From: Myxococcales bacterium
GTDB taxonomy: Bacteria; Myxococcota_A; UBA9160; SMWR01
Assembly (NCBI GenBank): GCA_022571825.1
Contig: JACZXC010000106.1
Span: 1-8,642 of the forward strand
Reading direction: 5' to 3'
Length of the DNA: 8,642 nucleotides
Every line of letters begins with the position of its first letter. Position 1 is the first letter of the stretch. The position numbers and the translations under genes are program-made. Shown here piece by piece: positions 1 to 6,642 of this stretch. The notes under the pieces are model-generated. The model saw nothing but the letters and a program-made list of their open reading frames with translations. It searched no databases and was not told the origin of the DNA.

Positions 1-2750
1 CCAGTCAGGAGCTTTCCGGAGGGGTCGATGAGGTGGACCTCGCCAACGCCGAGGCGCCGCACGTCCGCCTCGATCTCGGCGCGGTCGCCCACGACCACCC
101 AGGTCAGCTTCGAGGGGTGCAGCAGCTGCTGGGCCGCCGCCTCGACCTGCGCGAGGTCGAGGGCGCGCACCTGGTCCGCGTAGCCGTCCCAGAAGTCGTC
201 CCCGTAGCCGAACCGCACGATCGCCTCGATGGAGTCCATCACCTTCCCCGCGGTCTCCCAGCGCCCCGGCAACGTGAGGGTCTTCTGGTCGACGGCGCGG
301 GAGATCTCGTCCTGGGTGGGCGGGCGCAGATCGAGGATGTCGGAGATCTCCTTCTGGATCTCGGCCATGGACTGCCAGGTCTTGTCGGTCTGGACCGGGG
401 CGTACGCCATGAAGAGGCGCTGGCCCCGCGCATCCTTGAGCAGCGTGCGGGCGCCGTAGGACCAGTGCTTGTCCTCGCGCAGGTTCATGTTGAGGCGCGC
501 CGAGAAGCTTCCGCCGAGCACTTCGTTGACGCCCTCGATGGCGATCTCGTTCGGGTTGGCCTTGGGCGGTGCGATCTGACCGGCCACGATGATCGACTGT
601 TGCGATCCCGGCCGATCCATCAGGAAGACCTCGCTCTTCTCGCGATGGCTGACCTCGCCGATGTTCTTCTTCGGAACGTCGCCGGGCTTCCACTTCGAGA
701 AGAGCTTCTCGAGGACGGGAACCACGGTCGTCAGCTTCGTGTCTCCCACGACGACCAGCGTGGCGTTGTTGGGCACGAACCAGGTCTCGTAAAATTCCCG
801 CAGGTCCCCGCGCGTGAGCGCGGCAACTGCCTCCTCGCTGCCCGTGCCCGAAAAGGGAATGGCGTAGGCGTGGCCGTCGCCGTAGACGAGCTTCGGAAAG
901 ACCCGGAGCGCCATCTGGAAGGGCGTCGCCTTCTCCCGCGCGATCTTCGCGAGGGTCTGCCTCTGGAGCCGCTCGAATTCGGATGCGTCGAAGGCGGGAT
1001 GGAGGATCACGTCGGCGTAGATGTCGAGCGATTCTTCGAGGTTCTCCTTCAGCGCGGACAGGCTCACGATCGAGAGGTCCAGGTTCGATCCGGTGGACAG
1101 CTCGGCGCCGAGCTGCGCCAGCTCTTCGCTGATCCCGAGGGCCGAGCGCTTGGAGGTGCCTTCGTCGAGCACGTCGAGGGTGAGGCCCGCCGTGCCCTCC
1201 AACGCGAACTGATCCGCTGCAAAGCCGGCGTCCACCAGCAGGCGGAAGTTCACCACGGGAACGGCCTCGTGCTCGGCCACGATCACCTTCAGGCCGTTCT
1301 TCAGGGTGACGCGCTGAAGCTTCGGAAAGTGGACCTCGGGCCAGGTATCGATCTCCGGCAGACCGCTCCGGTCGACGTCGCTCTCCGTCGTCGAGTACAC
1401 AGCCGTGGGGTGCACTTCGAGGATGTACGCGCCGTCGGAGAGCCAACGTTGGCTGGCCTGCTGGAGGTCGCGCCGCGTCGCCGATGCAATGCGAGCCTGG
1501 CTCTCCTTGTACCCGTCGGGGCTGCCGAGGTAGACCTGGCTCCGCGCCAGGATGTCCGACTTGCCGCCGAAGCCGCCAATGCGCTCGATGCCGCGGATGA
1601 ACGCGGCGCGATGCTCCGTCCCGACCCGCGCCGTCTCCTGCTTGGTAGGGCCGTCGGCCAGAAAGCCGGCCAACTCTTCGTCGAGGGCGCGTTCGACCTC
1701 TCCCAGGTCCTGGCCCGGCAACGCCGTGGCCCAAACCACGAACAATCCGCCGAGCTCGCGAAGCCATACGAAGGCCGTCACGTCCGACGCGATCTGGTCC
1801 CGGTAGACCAGGCGCCTGTAGAGCCGCGACGTCTTGCCCGCGCCGAGCACGCTGCTCGCGAGGTCGAGGTAGTCTCCGTCGGCGCTGCCGATCCCGGGAA
1901 TGTTCCAGGCCTTGATGATCCGGGACTGCGGGACCGAGTCCCGCGTCAGGTAGCGACGGGTGCCCGTGCGCTTGGCGATCCAGTCGGTCTGCTGGTTCAC
2001 CGGCGGGCCCGCCGGGATATCGCCAAAGTAGCGGACGACCTTCTCGCGAACGGTCTTCGTATCGACGTCACCCGCGATCGCGATCACGGCGTTGGCGGCG
2101 CCGTAATAGCTCTTGAACCACTCCTTCACGTCGTCGAGCGTTGCGGCCTCGAGGTCTTCCATCGAGCCGATCGTCGACCACGAGTAGGGGTGACCCTTCG
2201 GGTAGGTGTTCTCGACCAGCTGTCTGAAGACCTTGCCGTAGGGCTGGTCCTCGCCCTGGCGCTTCTCGTTCTGGACGACGCCGCGCTGCTCGTCGAGGCG
2301 CTCCTGGCTGATGGCGCCGAGTAGGTGGCCCATGCGGTCGGACTCCATCCAGAGCGCCAGGTCGAGTGCGGTCGTGGGGACGTTTTGAAAGTAATTGGTG
2401 CGGTCGCTGCTGGTGGTGCCGTTCATGTCCGTGGCGCCCACCCGGTCGAAGGGGCCGAAGTAGTCGTCGTCGTAGTTCTCGCTGCCGTTGAACATCAGGT
2501 GCTCGAAGAGGTGGGCGAAGCCGGTCTTGCCCGGCACCTCGTTCTTCGACCCGACGTGGTACCAGACATTGACGGCGACGATCGGCGCCTTGGGGTCTTC
2601 GTGGACGATCAGGGTGAGGCCGTTGTCGAGGACGAAGCGGGTGTAGGGAATGTCGATCGGCGCCGGAGCGCCGGCGGCTCTGGCCACGAGCGGGGCGACC
2701 CCGAGCAGCAGGGCGGTCACCAGCGCGTCGAAGAGCCGGCTCGTTCTCAT
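1..2750 (-). CDS. Secreted M16 family zinc metallopeptidase, two-repeat type (C-terminus cut by window edge)
   Basis: The frame is open from the ATG at 2750 to the left edge, giving 916 residues. Residues 1-26 form a signal peptide (charged start, hydrophobic core, cleavage near Val-Ala-Arg-Ala), so the product is periplasmic or exported. The first M16 domain carries the inverted zinc motif HLFEH at residues 80-84, with a third ligand candidate Glu162 in NEKRQ, the usual 75-80 residues downstream. The second repeat starts near residue 478 (KNGLKVIVAE) and has no HxxEH, as expected for the inactive half. It keeps the Arg758/Tyr765 substrate-binding pair in LREDKHWSYGAR. The visible end, a VVVGD segment followed by LIDPSGKLLT, matches where such proteins usually finish, so only a few residues are probably missing. 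GAGG lies about 9 bases before the start. The family degrades peptides and small proteins inside a closed chamber. The gene lies downstream of, and in the same direction as, two small membrane-protein genes, separated by 186 bases. Confidence 0.93.
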   Translation of the reverse strand, partial: MRTSRLFDALVTALLLGVAPLVARAAGAPAPIDIPYTRFVLDNGLTLIVHEDPKAPIVAVNVWYHVGSKNEVPGKTGFAHLFEHLMFNGSENYDDDYFGPFDRVGATDMNGTTSSDRTNYFQNVPTTALDLALWMESDRMGHLLGAISQERLDEQRGVVQNEKRQGEDQPYGKVFRQLVENTYPKGHPYSWSTIGSMEDLEAATLDDVKEWFKSYYGAANAVIAIAGDVDTKTVREKVVRYFGDIPAGPPVNQQTDWIAKRTGTRRYLTRDSVPQSRIIKAWNIPGIGSADGDYLDLASSVLGAGKTSRLYRRLVYRDQIASDVTAFVWLRELGGLFVVWATALPGQDLGEVERALDEELAGFLADGPTKQETARVGTEHRAAFIRGIERIGGFGGKSDILARSQVYLGSPDGYKESQARIASATRRDLQQASQRWLSDGAYILEVHPTAVYSTTESDVDRSGLPEIDTWPEVHFPKLQRVTLKNGLKVIVAEHEAVPVVNFRLLVDAGFAADQFALEGTAGLTLDVLDEGTSKRSALGISEELAQLGAELSTGSNLDLSIVSLSALKENLEESLDIYADVILHPAFDASEFERLQRQTLAKIAREKATPFQMALRVFPKLVYGDGHAYAIPFSGTGSEEAVAALTRGDLREFYETWFVPNNATLVVVGDTKLTTVVPVLEKLFSKWKPGDVPKKNIGEVSHREKSEVFLMDRPGSQQSIIVAGQIAPPKANPNEIAIEGVNEVLGGSFSARLNMNLREDKHWSYGARTLLKDARGQRLFMAYAPVQTDKTWQSMAEIQKEISDILDLRPPTQDEISRAVDQKTLTLPGRWETAGKVMDSIEAIVRFGYGDDFWDGYADQVRALDLAQVEAAAQQLLHPSKLTWVVVGDRAEIEADVRRLGVGEVHLIDPSGKLLT

Positions 2751-2936
2751 GCGGATGATCCTCGGGTGGAATTCGGTGCGACATGGGGACGCGATGGGAT
2801 CTGAGCCGTCCCAACAGACCTGGCTTCGAGACGGCATACACCCGGATGGGTAGGGCGCTGAGCGGGTATCCTGTCGAGCGGGGTTCCGCGGCTTCCTTGA
2901 AGAGCTCGGCTTCGAACCGACATGAGCCTTCGTGCC

Positions 2937-3224
2937 TCAGTCGCCCGGCGCGTCTCCGTCCGCCGCATCGGGCACCGCGTTCGCCTCGTGGATGGATACC
3001 CAGACGGGTTTCAAGCCCCCATAGCCCCGGAGTCCCCAGCCCTCGCCGGTGGTGGTGTCGTGCCGGAGCAGCAGCGGCCCTGCCCGACGAAGTTTGTGCA
3101 GCACGAACTGGTAGCGACCGACTTCGGCGTCGGCCCCGCCCTGGAACCCGCTGGCAACCAACAGGATCAGGCAGACCAGAATCAGGGAAAGAACCATCTT
3201 CGTGTAGGCATTGGCATCCATCAT
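2937..3224 (-). CDS. Small single-span membrane protein with a Gly-Arg-Tyr / Asp-Thr-x-Thr-Gly core
   Basis: A 95-residue protein. Residues 10-25 form one hydrophobic span (signal anchor or uncleaved signal). After it come GRYQ at 36-39, a short basic strand, then RHDTTTGEGW at 54-63 and Trp75. This strand-turn-strand pattern with a DTxTGxxW turn is seen in many small bacterial proteins without a defined function. The start codon overlaps the stop of the upstream gene as ATGA (3221-3224), which suggests translational coupling. GGGAG lies 4 bases before the first ATG and 7 before the second, so either of the two Met codons may be used. The same core layout occurs in the gene just upstream, so the two are probably an old tandem duplication. 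No family name is assigned. Confidence 0.7.
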   Translation of the reverse strand: MMDANAYTKMVLSLILVCLILLVASGFQGGADAEVGRYQFVLHKLRRAGPLLLRHDTTTGEGWGLRGYGGLKPVWVSIHEANAVPDAADGDAPGD

Positions 3225-3676
3225 CGGGCTCCCTGCGCAGATTCGGACGGCCCCTCACCGGCGACCTGCGAGCCGGAAGACAGGGCTTCGGTGACGAGGC
3301 TCGGCTCGGGAGGGCCTTTTGACCCGGCCGATCCCGGCTCGGGTACGCCTTGCGCTGCCGCACCGGAACCCTCCGCCGGAGCCGGCTCCTCGGAGACGGC
3401 CTCTTCGACGTCTGCCTCGGCGAGGGGATCCGGGTAGACGAACCAGTGGGCATCCGGGTCCAGCACGTCGTCGGCTCTCCAGAGGTCGCCGGTGACGGTG
3501 TCCATTCGGATGAGGATCGATTTCATGCCGGATCGCATGCTCAGGGCCAGATAGCGGCCGGGCGCGGCCCCGGAGGTGGGACGCCCGCTCGCGGCGATGC
3601 TCCCCCGCACCACCAGCAACCCCAAGCACAGCAGGATCCCGGTCAGCAGCAGGCGAGTGGTCAAGTCATTCTGCAT
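3221..3676 (-). CDS. Small single-span membrane protein with acidic Pro/Ala/Ser-rich tail, paralogue of its neighbour
   Basis: A 151-residue protein. A hydrophobic segment at residues 8-24 looks like a signal anchor. The core has GRYLAL at 40-45, RMDTVTGDLW at 57-66 and a Trp at 78, in the same order and spacing as in the following 95-residue protein. Residues 83-151 form a low-complexity tail rich in Glu, Ala, Pro, Ser and Gly, probably disordered. A strong Shine-Dalgarno GAGGAG lies 7-8 bases before the ATG. The gene begins 81 bases after the stop of the sulfatase-like lipoprotein gene and overlaps the next gene by 4 bases, so co-transcription is likely. The function is unknown. The DTxTGxxW turn resembles segments used in bacterial repeat and propeller proteins, but one copy does not define a fold. 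Confidence 0.72.
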   Translation of the reverse strand: MQNDLTTRLLLTGILLCLGLLVVRGSIAASGRPTSGAAPGRYLALSMRSGMKSILIRMDTVTGDLWRADDVLDPDAHWFVYPDPLAEADVEEAVSEEPAPAEGSGAAAQGVPEPGSAGSKGPPEPSLVTEALSSGSQVAGEGPSESAQGAR

Positions 3677-3757
3677 GGGGTCTCTCCTCGAATTCTCGCG
3701 CCCGGTGTGGACAACCGCCCGCTCTTCCGCGATGCCCCGGGCGGGCTCGCCGGGTCG

Positions 3758-6007
3758 TCAGGGCTCCCGAACCGGTTGTCCCGCTTCGTAACGCTCGAGA
3801 TTGCTCTCGAAGCTAGCGATTACCTGATCCGATATCTCGCGGTTTCGGAGGATGGCGATCGCCCGCCGTGAAGTCTCGATCGCCTGGTCGAACTCTCCGA
3901 CCTCCGCGTGGGCCGCGGCCAGGGTATCCAGATAATTCGGTTGGGTGCCGCCCTCGGCTTCGATGATCTCGCGGGCGATCTTCACCGCTCGCGCGCCATC
4001 GCGAAAACGCTCCTCGTGACAGGTGGCCAGGGCGTAGGCGTAGTCGTTCCGGAAACCCTCCCGCACCTCGCCTTGGCATCGGGAGATTCCGGCATCGAGA
4101 AGCGCGAACTGCTCGGCATAGCGCTGTTCCGCGGCCAGAAGGTTGGCCAACTCGACCCGCGGACCCAGACGGCAGGGCTCCAGGTCGACGGCCTCGCGCA
4201 GCACGGGCCCCGCCTCGGCCACCTCGCCTTTCGCCCGGAGCCTGGAGCCGAGCAGGAAATAAAAATCGCCGAAGCCGGGATCCAACTGGATCCCTCGACG
4301 CAGGAGAGGAATCGCTTGATCGTCTCGGTCGAGCCCGAGGAGGGCCCGGATCAGGCCATAGAGCACGGCGGTGCTCTCCGGATGCTCCTTCCAGAGCCCG
4401 CCGAAAGTCTTGGCGGCCGAATCGTAGCGCCGGAGCTTCATGTCCCCCTGAGCTCGGCTCATGCGAACGATCGCGTCGGTCAGGGAGACCGGGTCGGCGC
4501 CTGCGAGGGTGAGTGTCGCCGCTTCGTCCTCGATGGGTACCACCGTGGTCGCGCCCGCGTATCCCAGCGCGGCCAGCTGGGCCAGGGTCTCCCGATCGAT
4601 CGGCACCTCGGCACCTTCGGGTCGAGGGGGCGCCTCCGCGATCAGTTGATGCAGCCGGGACCGGAGCTGGTCCACGAGTTCCGGACGTCGCGAAGCCAGG
4701 TTGTCCCGCTCCCGGGGGTCCGCCCGAACGTCGAAGAGCTCCGGTTCTACCTTGTGTATGTACTTCCAGTCCCCATCCCGCACGAAGCGCAGGATCGCGC
4801 TCCCGAACGTGGTCCGGAATTCGATCGACTCTCCATAGCCGGTCAGCGCCAGGTCGGAGCGGTCTCCCGCGAGCAGAGCCCGCAGCGAAACGCCCTGGGC
4901 CTCGGCCAGCGGCGGCACGCCGACCAGATCCAGGATCGTCGGCGCGATGTCAATGATGCGCACGAGAGACGTCACCACCCGGCCCCGCGCAACCGCATCC
5001 GCTCCCCAGAAGATCAAGGGCACCCGCATCGTGCCGTCGTAGACGAAAAACGAATGCGAATGCTCGCCGTGCTCGCCGAGGCCCTCGCCGTGGTCGGCGG
5101 TGATCACCACCAGCGTCTGGTCGCGCAGTCCGAGGCGGACGAGCTCCGACGCGATCCGGCCCACGTTGTGGTCGATGAAGCGGATCTCTGCGTGATAGGG
5201 GCTCTCGGGGACCTGCTGAAGGTAGAGCTGAGGCGGAAGGTGGGGCCGGTGGGCATCGAAGTAGTGAAGCCACAGAAAGAACGGGCGGTCGCGCCCGGCC
5301 CGGAGAAACTCGAGGCCCCGTCGGGTGATGTCATCCGCCGCCCTCTCGATGAATTCCTGGGGCTCTGGCCCGGTCGGCCCTGGGATCGTGGCGAACTTTC
5401 GGACGACGTCGTAGGCGTCGAGATCGCGGTAGTGATCGAAACCCTGATCGAGCTGGGTCCGACTCCCGATCACCGGCGCGGCGATCTCGGCCGCGGTCTG
5501 GTAGCCGTACCGCCCCAGCGCCTCAGCCAGGGTCTCGTTGCCCGCGGCCAGCACGTAGCCCATGTTTGAGCGCACGCCGTGGGCGTAGGGCTGCTTTCCG
5601 GTGAGGATCGAAGCGTGGGCCGGGAGGGTACTGGGCGCGGACGTCACCACCTGGTCAAAGCGCACCCCCTCGGTCGCCAGTCGGTCGATCTGGGGAGAGG
5701 CCGCCAGCGGCTGTCCGTAGCATCCGAGCGCGTCGGCGCGGGTGGTGTCCAGGGTGATCAGCAGCACATTGAGGGGGGCCGAAGCGGCTGCGCCACGGCC
5801 CGCCGGGCCCGATCGGTCCGACTCCCCGCCACAGCCGGCGACGCTGGCGCCGCTGGCGCCGCTGGCGACTAGCAGGATCAGCCCGAGCCGGGCGGCGGAG
5901 CCCGACGTCCGGCCCGATCGATGCGTCCGAACGCCCGTCCGCAGAAATTTGCCACCGTGGGTCACCGACCCACGCATCGATCGCACCGCACGCCGTTGAC
6001 GCGCCAT
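3758..6007 (-). CDS. Sulfatase/alkaline phosphatase superfamily lipoprotein with C-terminal TPR repeats
   Basis: A 749-residue protein. The ATG at 6007 is preferred because AGGAG lies 4 bases upstream; the open frame runs further up but would cover the divergent gene. Residues 40-59 (hydrophobic, then Val-Ala-Gly-Cys59) form a lipoprotein signal, although the n-region is unusually long at about 40 residues. Residues 79-460 are a sulfatase-type domain: LITLDTTRAD with metal-binding Asp87, HYFDAH at 248-253, TADHGEG with Asp305 and His306, and a closing DGDWKYIHK strand at 411-419. The activation motif CxPxR/SxPxR is replaced by Thr127-Leu-Pro-Ala-His131, so formylglycine cannot form; Thr is the likely nucleophile, as in phosphodiesterase-like superfamily members. 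Residues 510-735 hold about five TPR-like helical pairs, probably for protein contact. The substrate cannot be told from sequence. Two small membrane-protein genes follow in the same direction. Confidence 0.9.
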   Translation of the reverse strand: MARQRRAVRSMRGSVTHGGKFLRTGVRTHRSGRTSGSAARLGLILLVASGASGASVAGCGGESDRSGPAGRGAAASAPLNVLLITLDTTRADALGCYGQPLAASPQIDRLATEGVRFDQVVTSAPSTLPAHASILTGKQPYAHGVRSNMGYVLAAGNETLAEALGRYGYQTAAEIAAPVIGSRTQLDQGFDHYRDLDAYDVVRKFATIPGPTGPEPQEFIERAADDITRRGLEFLRAGRDRPFFLWLHYFDAHRPHLPPQLYLQQVPESPYHAEIRFIDHNVGRIASELVRLGLRDQTLVVITADHGEGLGEHGEHSHSFFVYDGTMRVPLIFWGADAVARGRVVTSLVRIIDIAPTILDLVGVPPLAEAQGVSLRALLAGDRSDLALTGYGESIEFRTTFGSAILRFVRDGDWKYIHKVEPELFDVRADPRERDNLASRRPELVDQLRSRLHQLIAEAPPRPEGAEVPIDRETLAQLAALGYAGATTVVPIEDEAATLTLAGADPVSLTDAIVRMSRAQGDMKLRRYDSAAKTFGGLWKEHPESTAVLYGLIRALLGLDRDDQAIPLLRRGIQLDPGFGDFYFLLGSRLRAKGEVAEAGPVLREAVDLEPCRLGPRVELANLLAAEQRYAEQFALLDAGISRCQGEVREGFRNDYAYALATCHEERFRDGARAVKIAREIIEAEGGTQPNYLDTLAAAHAEVGEFDQAIETSRRAIAILRNREISDQVIASFESNLERYEAGQPVREP
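5843..5867. repeat. 9-base tandem repeat (2.8 copies) within the lipoprotein signal peptide
   Basis: The unit GCTGGCGCC occurs at 5843-5851 and 5852-5860 with a partial third copy at 5861-5867. Read on the minus strand it encodes Ala-Ser-Gly repeats in the hydrophobic part of the lipoprotein signal, just before the lipobox. The unit length keeps the reading frame, so copy change would only alter signal peptide length. Confidence 0.6.
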
Positions 6008-6053
6008 TCGTCTCCTGGTCGCAGGCCAACGCGAGGCCCTACAATAGTGGATC
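6008..6053. promoter_or_regulatory. Divergent intergenic region with overlapping -10-like boxes
   Basis: This 46-base gap separates the minus-strand lipoprotein gene from the plus-strand gene at 6054. TACAAT at 6040-6045 is a good plus-strand -10 (5 of 6), and TATTGT on the minus strand occupies 6041-6046 (4 of 6). The minus-strand start would then lie near 6034, leaving a leader of about 27 bases that holds the AGGAG site. The plus-strand start would fall within a few bases of the ATG at 6054, where no Shine-Dalgarno is visible, so that mRNA could be nearly leaderless. Neither direction has a convincing -35 box. Confidence 0.4.
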
Positions 6054-6626
6054 ATGCGAATGATCTGGATGCTCACTTCGTGCGCCTCTCTCCTCGCACT
6101 GCTCACAGCTTCCGGGGCGCTGGCCGACGGGCGACCGCGGACGGCCGATCCGCACCGGCCCGCCATGCGAGTGATTCGCGCCTGGGACGAGACCGTCGGG
6201 CCCGGAGCAGGCGCCCCGAAGCGTCGCGTGGAGCTCGTCTTCGACACCCGACAAGGGGTCCTGCGCCGGCGGGTTCGCGACCCAAGCGGTCACCTGATCT
6301 CCGATCGGCGCGTGACTGGCCACCCCCGGCCCTCGCCCGAGGAGATCCGTGAAGCCTTCGATCGAGTCCGCCGGGATCGGGAGCTCGGCCCCCTGCTGCG
6401 GAGATCACGCGGCCACCTGGATGGCGGCTTCCTTCTCGCGGAGGCGGCGGGCGAGCCCTGCGGACCGGGCTCGCGCTGCCTCCAGGTCTTCCTGCTTTCC
6501 GAATCCCGAAGGGAGCTGATCCGTTGGGCCATCGTCGACCTGGTTTCCGGACGAATCGCCTATCGGGATTATCGGGATTATCGGGATTATCGGGACTATC
6601 GGGACTATCGCGACGATCCCCCGTGA
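6054..6626 (+). CDS. Exported protein resembling copper amine oxidase N2/N3 domains, with (Tyr-Arg-Asp)6 tail
   Basis: A 190-residue protein. Residues 1-24 form a signal peptide ending Ala-Leu-Ala before Asp-Gly. The middle has a strand ending FDTRQG, then HPRPSPEEIREAF at 90-102, which resembles the 'HPL..LT.EEI..A' start of the amine oxidase N2 domain. CLQVFLL at 142-148 and WAIVDLVSGRIAY at 158-170 resemble the N3 strand pair that ends in 'VDLxxGxV'. Cys136 and Cys142 may form a disulfide. From residue 170 the protein is six Tyr-Arg-Asp units, then Asp-Pro-Pro and stop. The next gene, 16 bases on, resembles the catalytic domain of the same family, so the two may be partners. The ATG at 6054 has no clear Shine-Dalgarno; ATG 6060 is a possible alternative. 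The family call rests on pattern memory, not on an alignment score. Confidence 0.72.
   Translation: MRMIWMLTSCASLLALLTASGALADGRPRTADPHRPAMRVIRAWDETVGPGAGAPKRRVELVFDTRQGVLRRRVRDPSGHLISDRRVTGHPRPSPEEIREAFDRVRRDRELGPLLRRSRGHLDGGFLLAEAAGEPCGPGSRCLQVFLLSESRRELIRWAIVDLVSGRIAYRDYRDYRDYRDYRDYRDDPP
6561..6614 (+). repeat. In-frame 9-base tandem repeat, six copies, encoding Tyr-Arg-Asp
   Basis: The unit TATCGGGAT is repeated six times without gaps. The first four units are nearly identical, while units 4-6 use GAC for GAT and the last has CGC for CGG. It sits at the very 3' end of the reading frame, three codons before the stop. Homogeneous units with drift at one end are typical of a slippage-prone array whose copy number can change without breaking the frame. 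Confidence 0.9.
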
Positions 6627-6642
6627 TCGCCGCGAGGCCGCC

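Noticed and set aside
33..2324. 763-residue plus-strand open frame
   Set aside because: It is the exact antisense register of the M16 peptidase codons. The minus strand shows HLFEH, the Arg/Tyr pair and a signal peptide, while the plus product is a Leu/Val/Arg/Asp-rich shadow.
2068..3453. 461-residue minus-strand open frame
   Set aside because: It runs out of frame through two small membrane-protein genes and the start of the M16 gene, and its product is an Arg/Pro-rich low-complexity shadow.
3908..5569. 553-residue plus-strand open frame
   Set aside because: Antisense of the sulfatase-TPR gene in high-GC DNA; no recognisable domain, whereas the minus strand has clear superfamily and TPR motifs.
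6008..6247. 80-residue N-terminal extension of the sulfatase-like protein
   Set aside because: It would overlap the divergent gene and place the lipoprotein signal deep inside the chain; the ATG at 6007 has a proper Shine-Dalgarno.
6561..6614. CRISPR-like or other spaced repeat array
   Set aside because: The units are 9 bases, contiguous and in frame with a coding sequence; there are no spacers.
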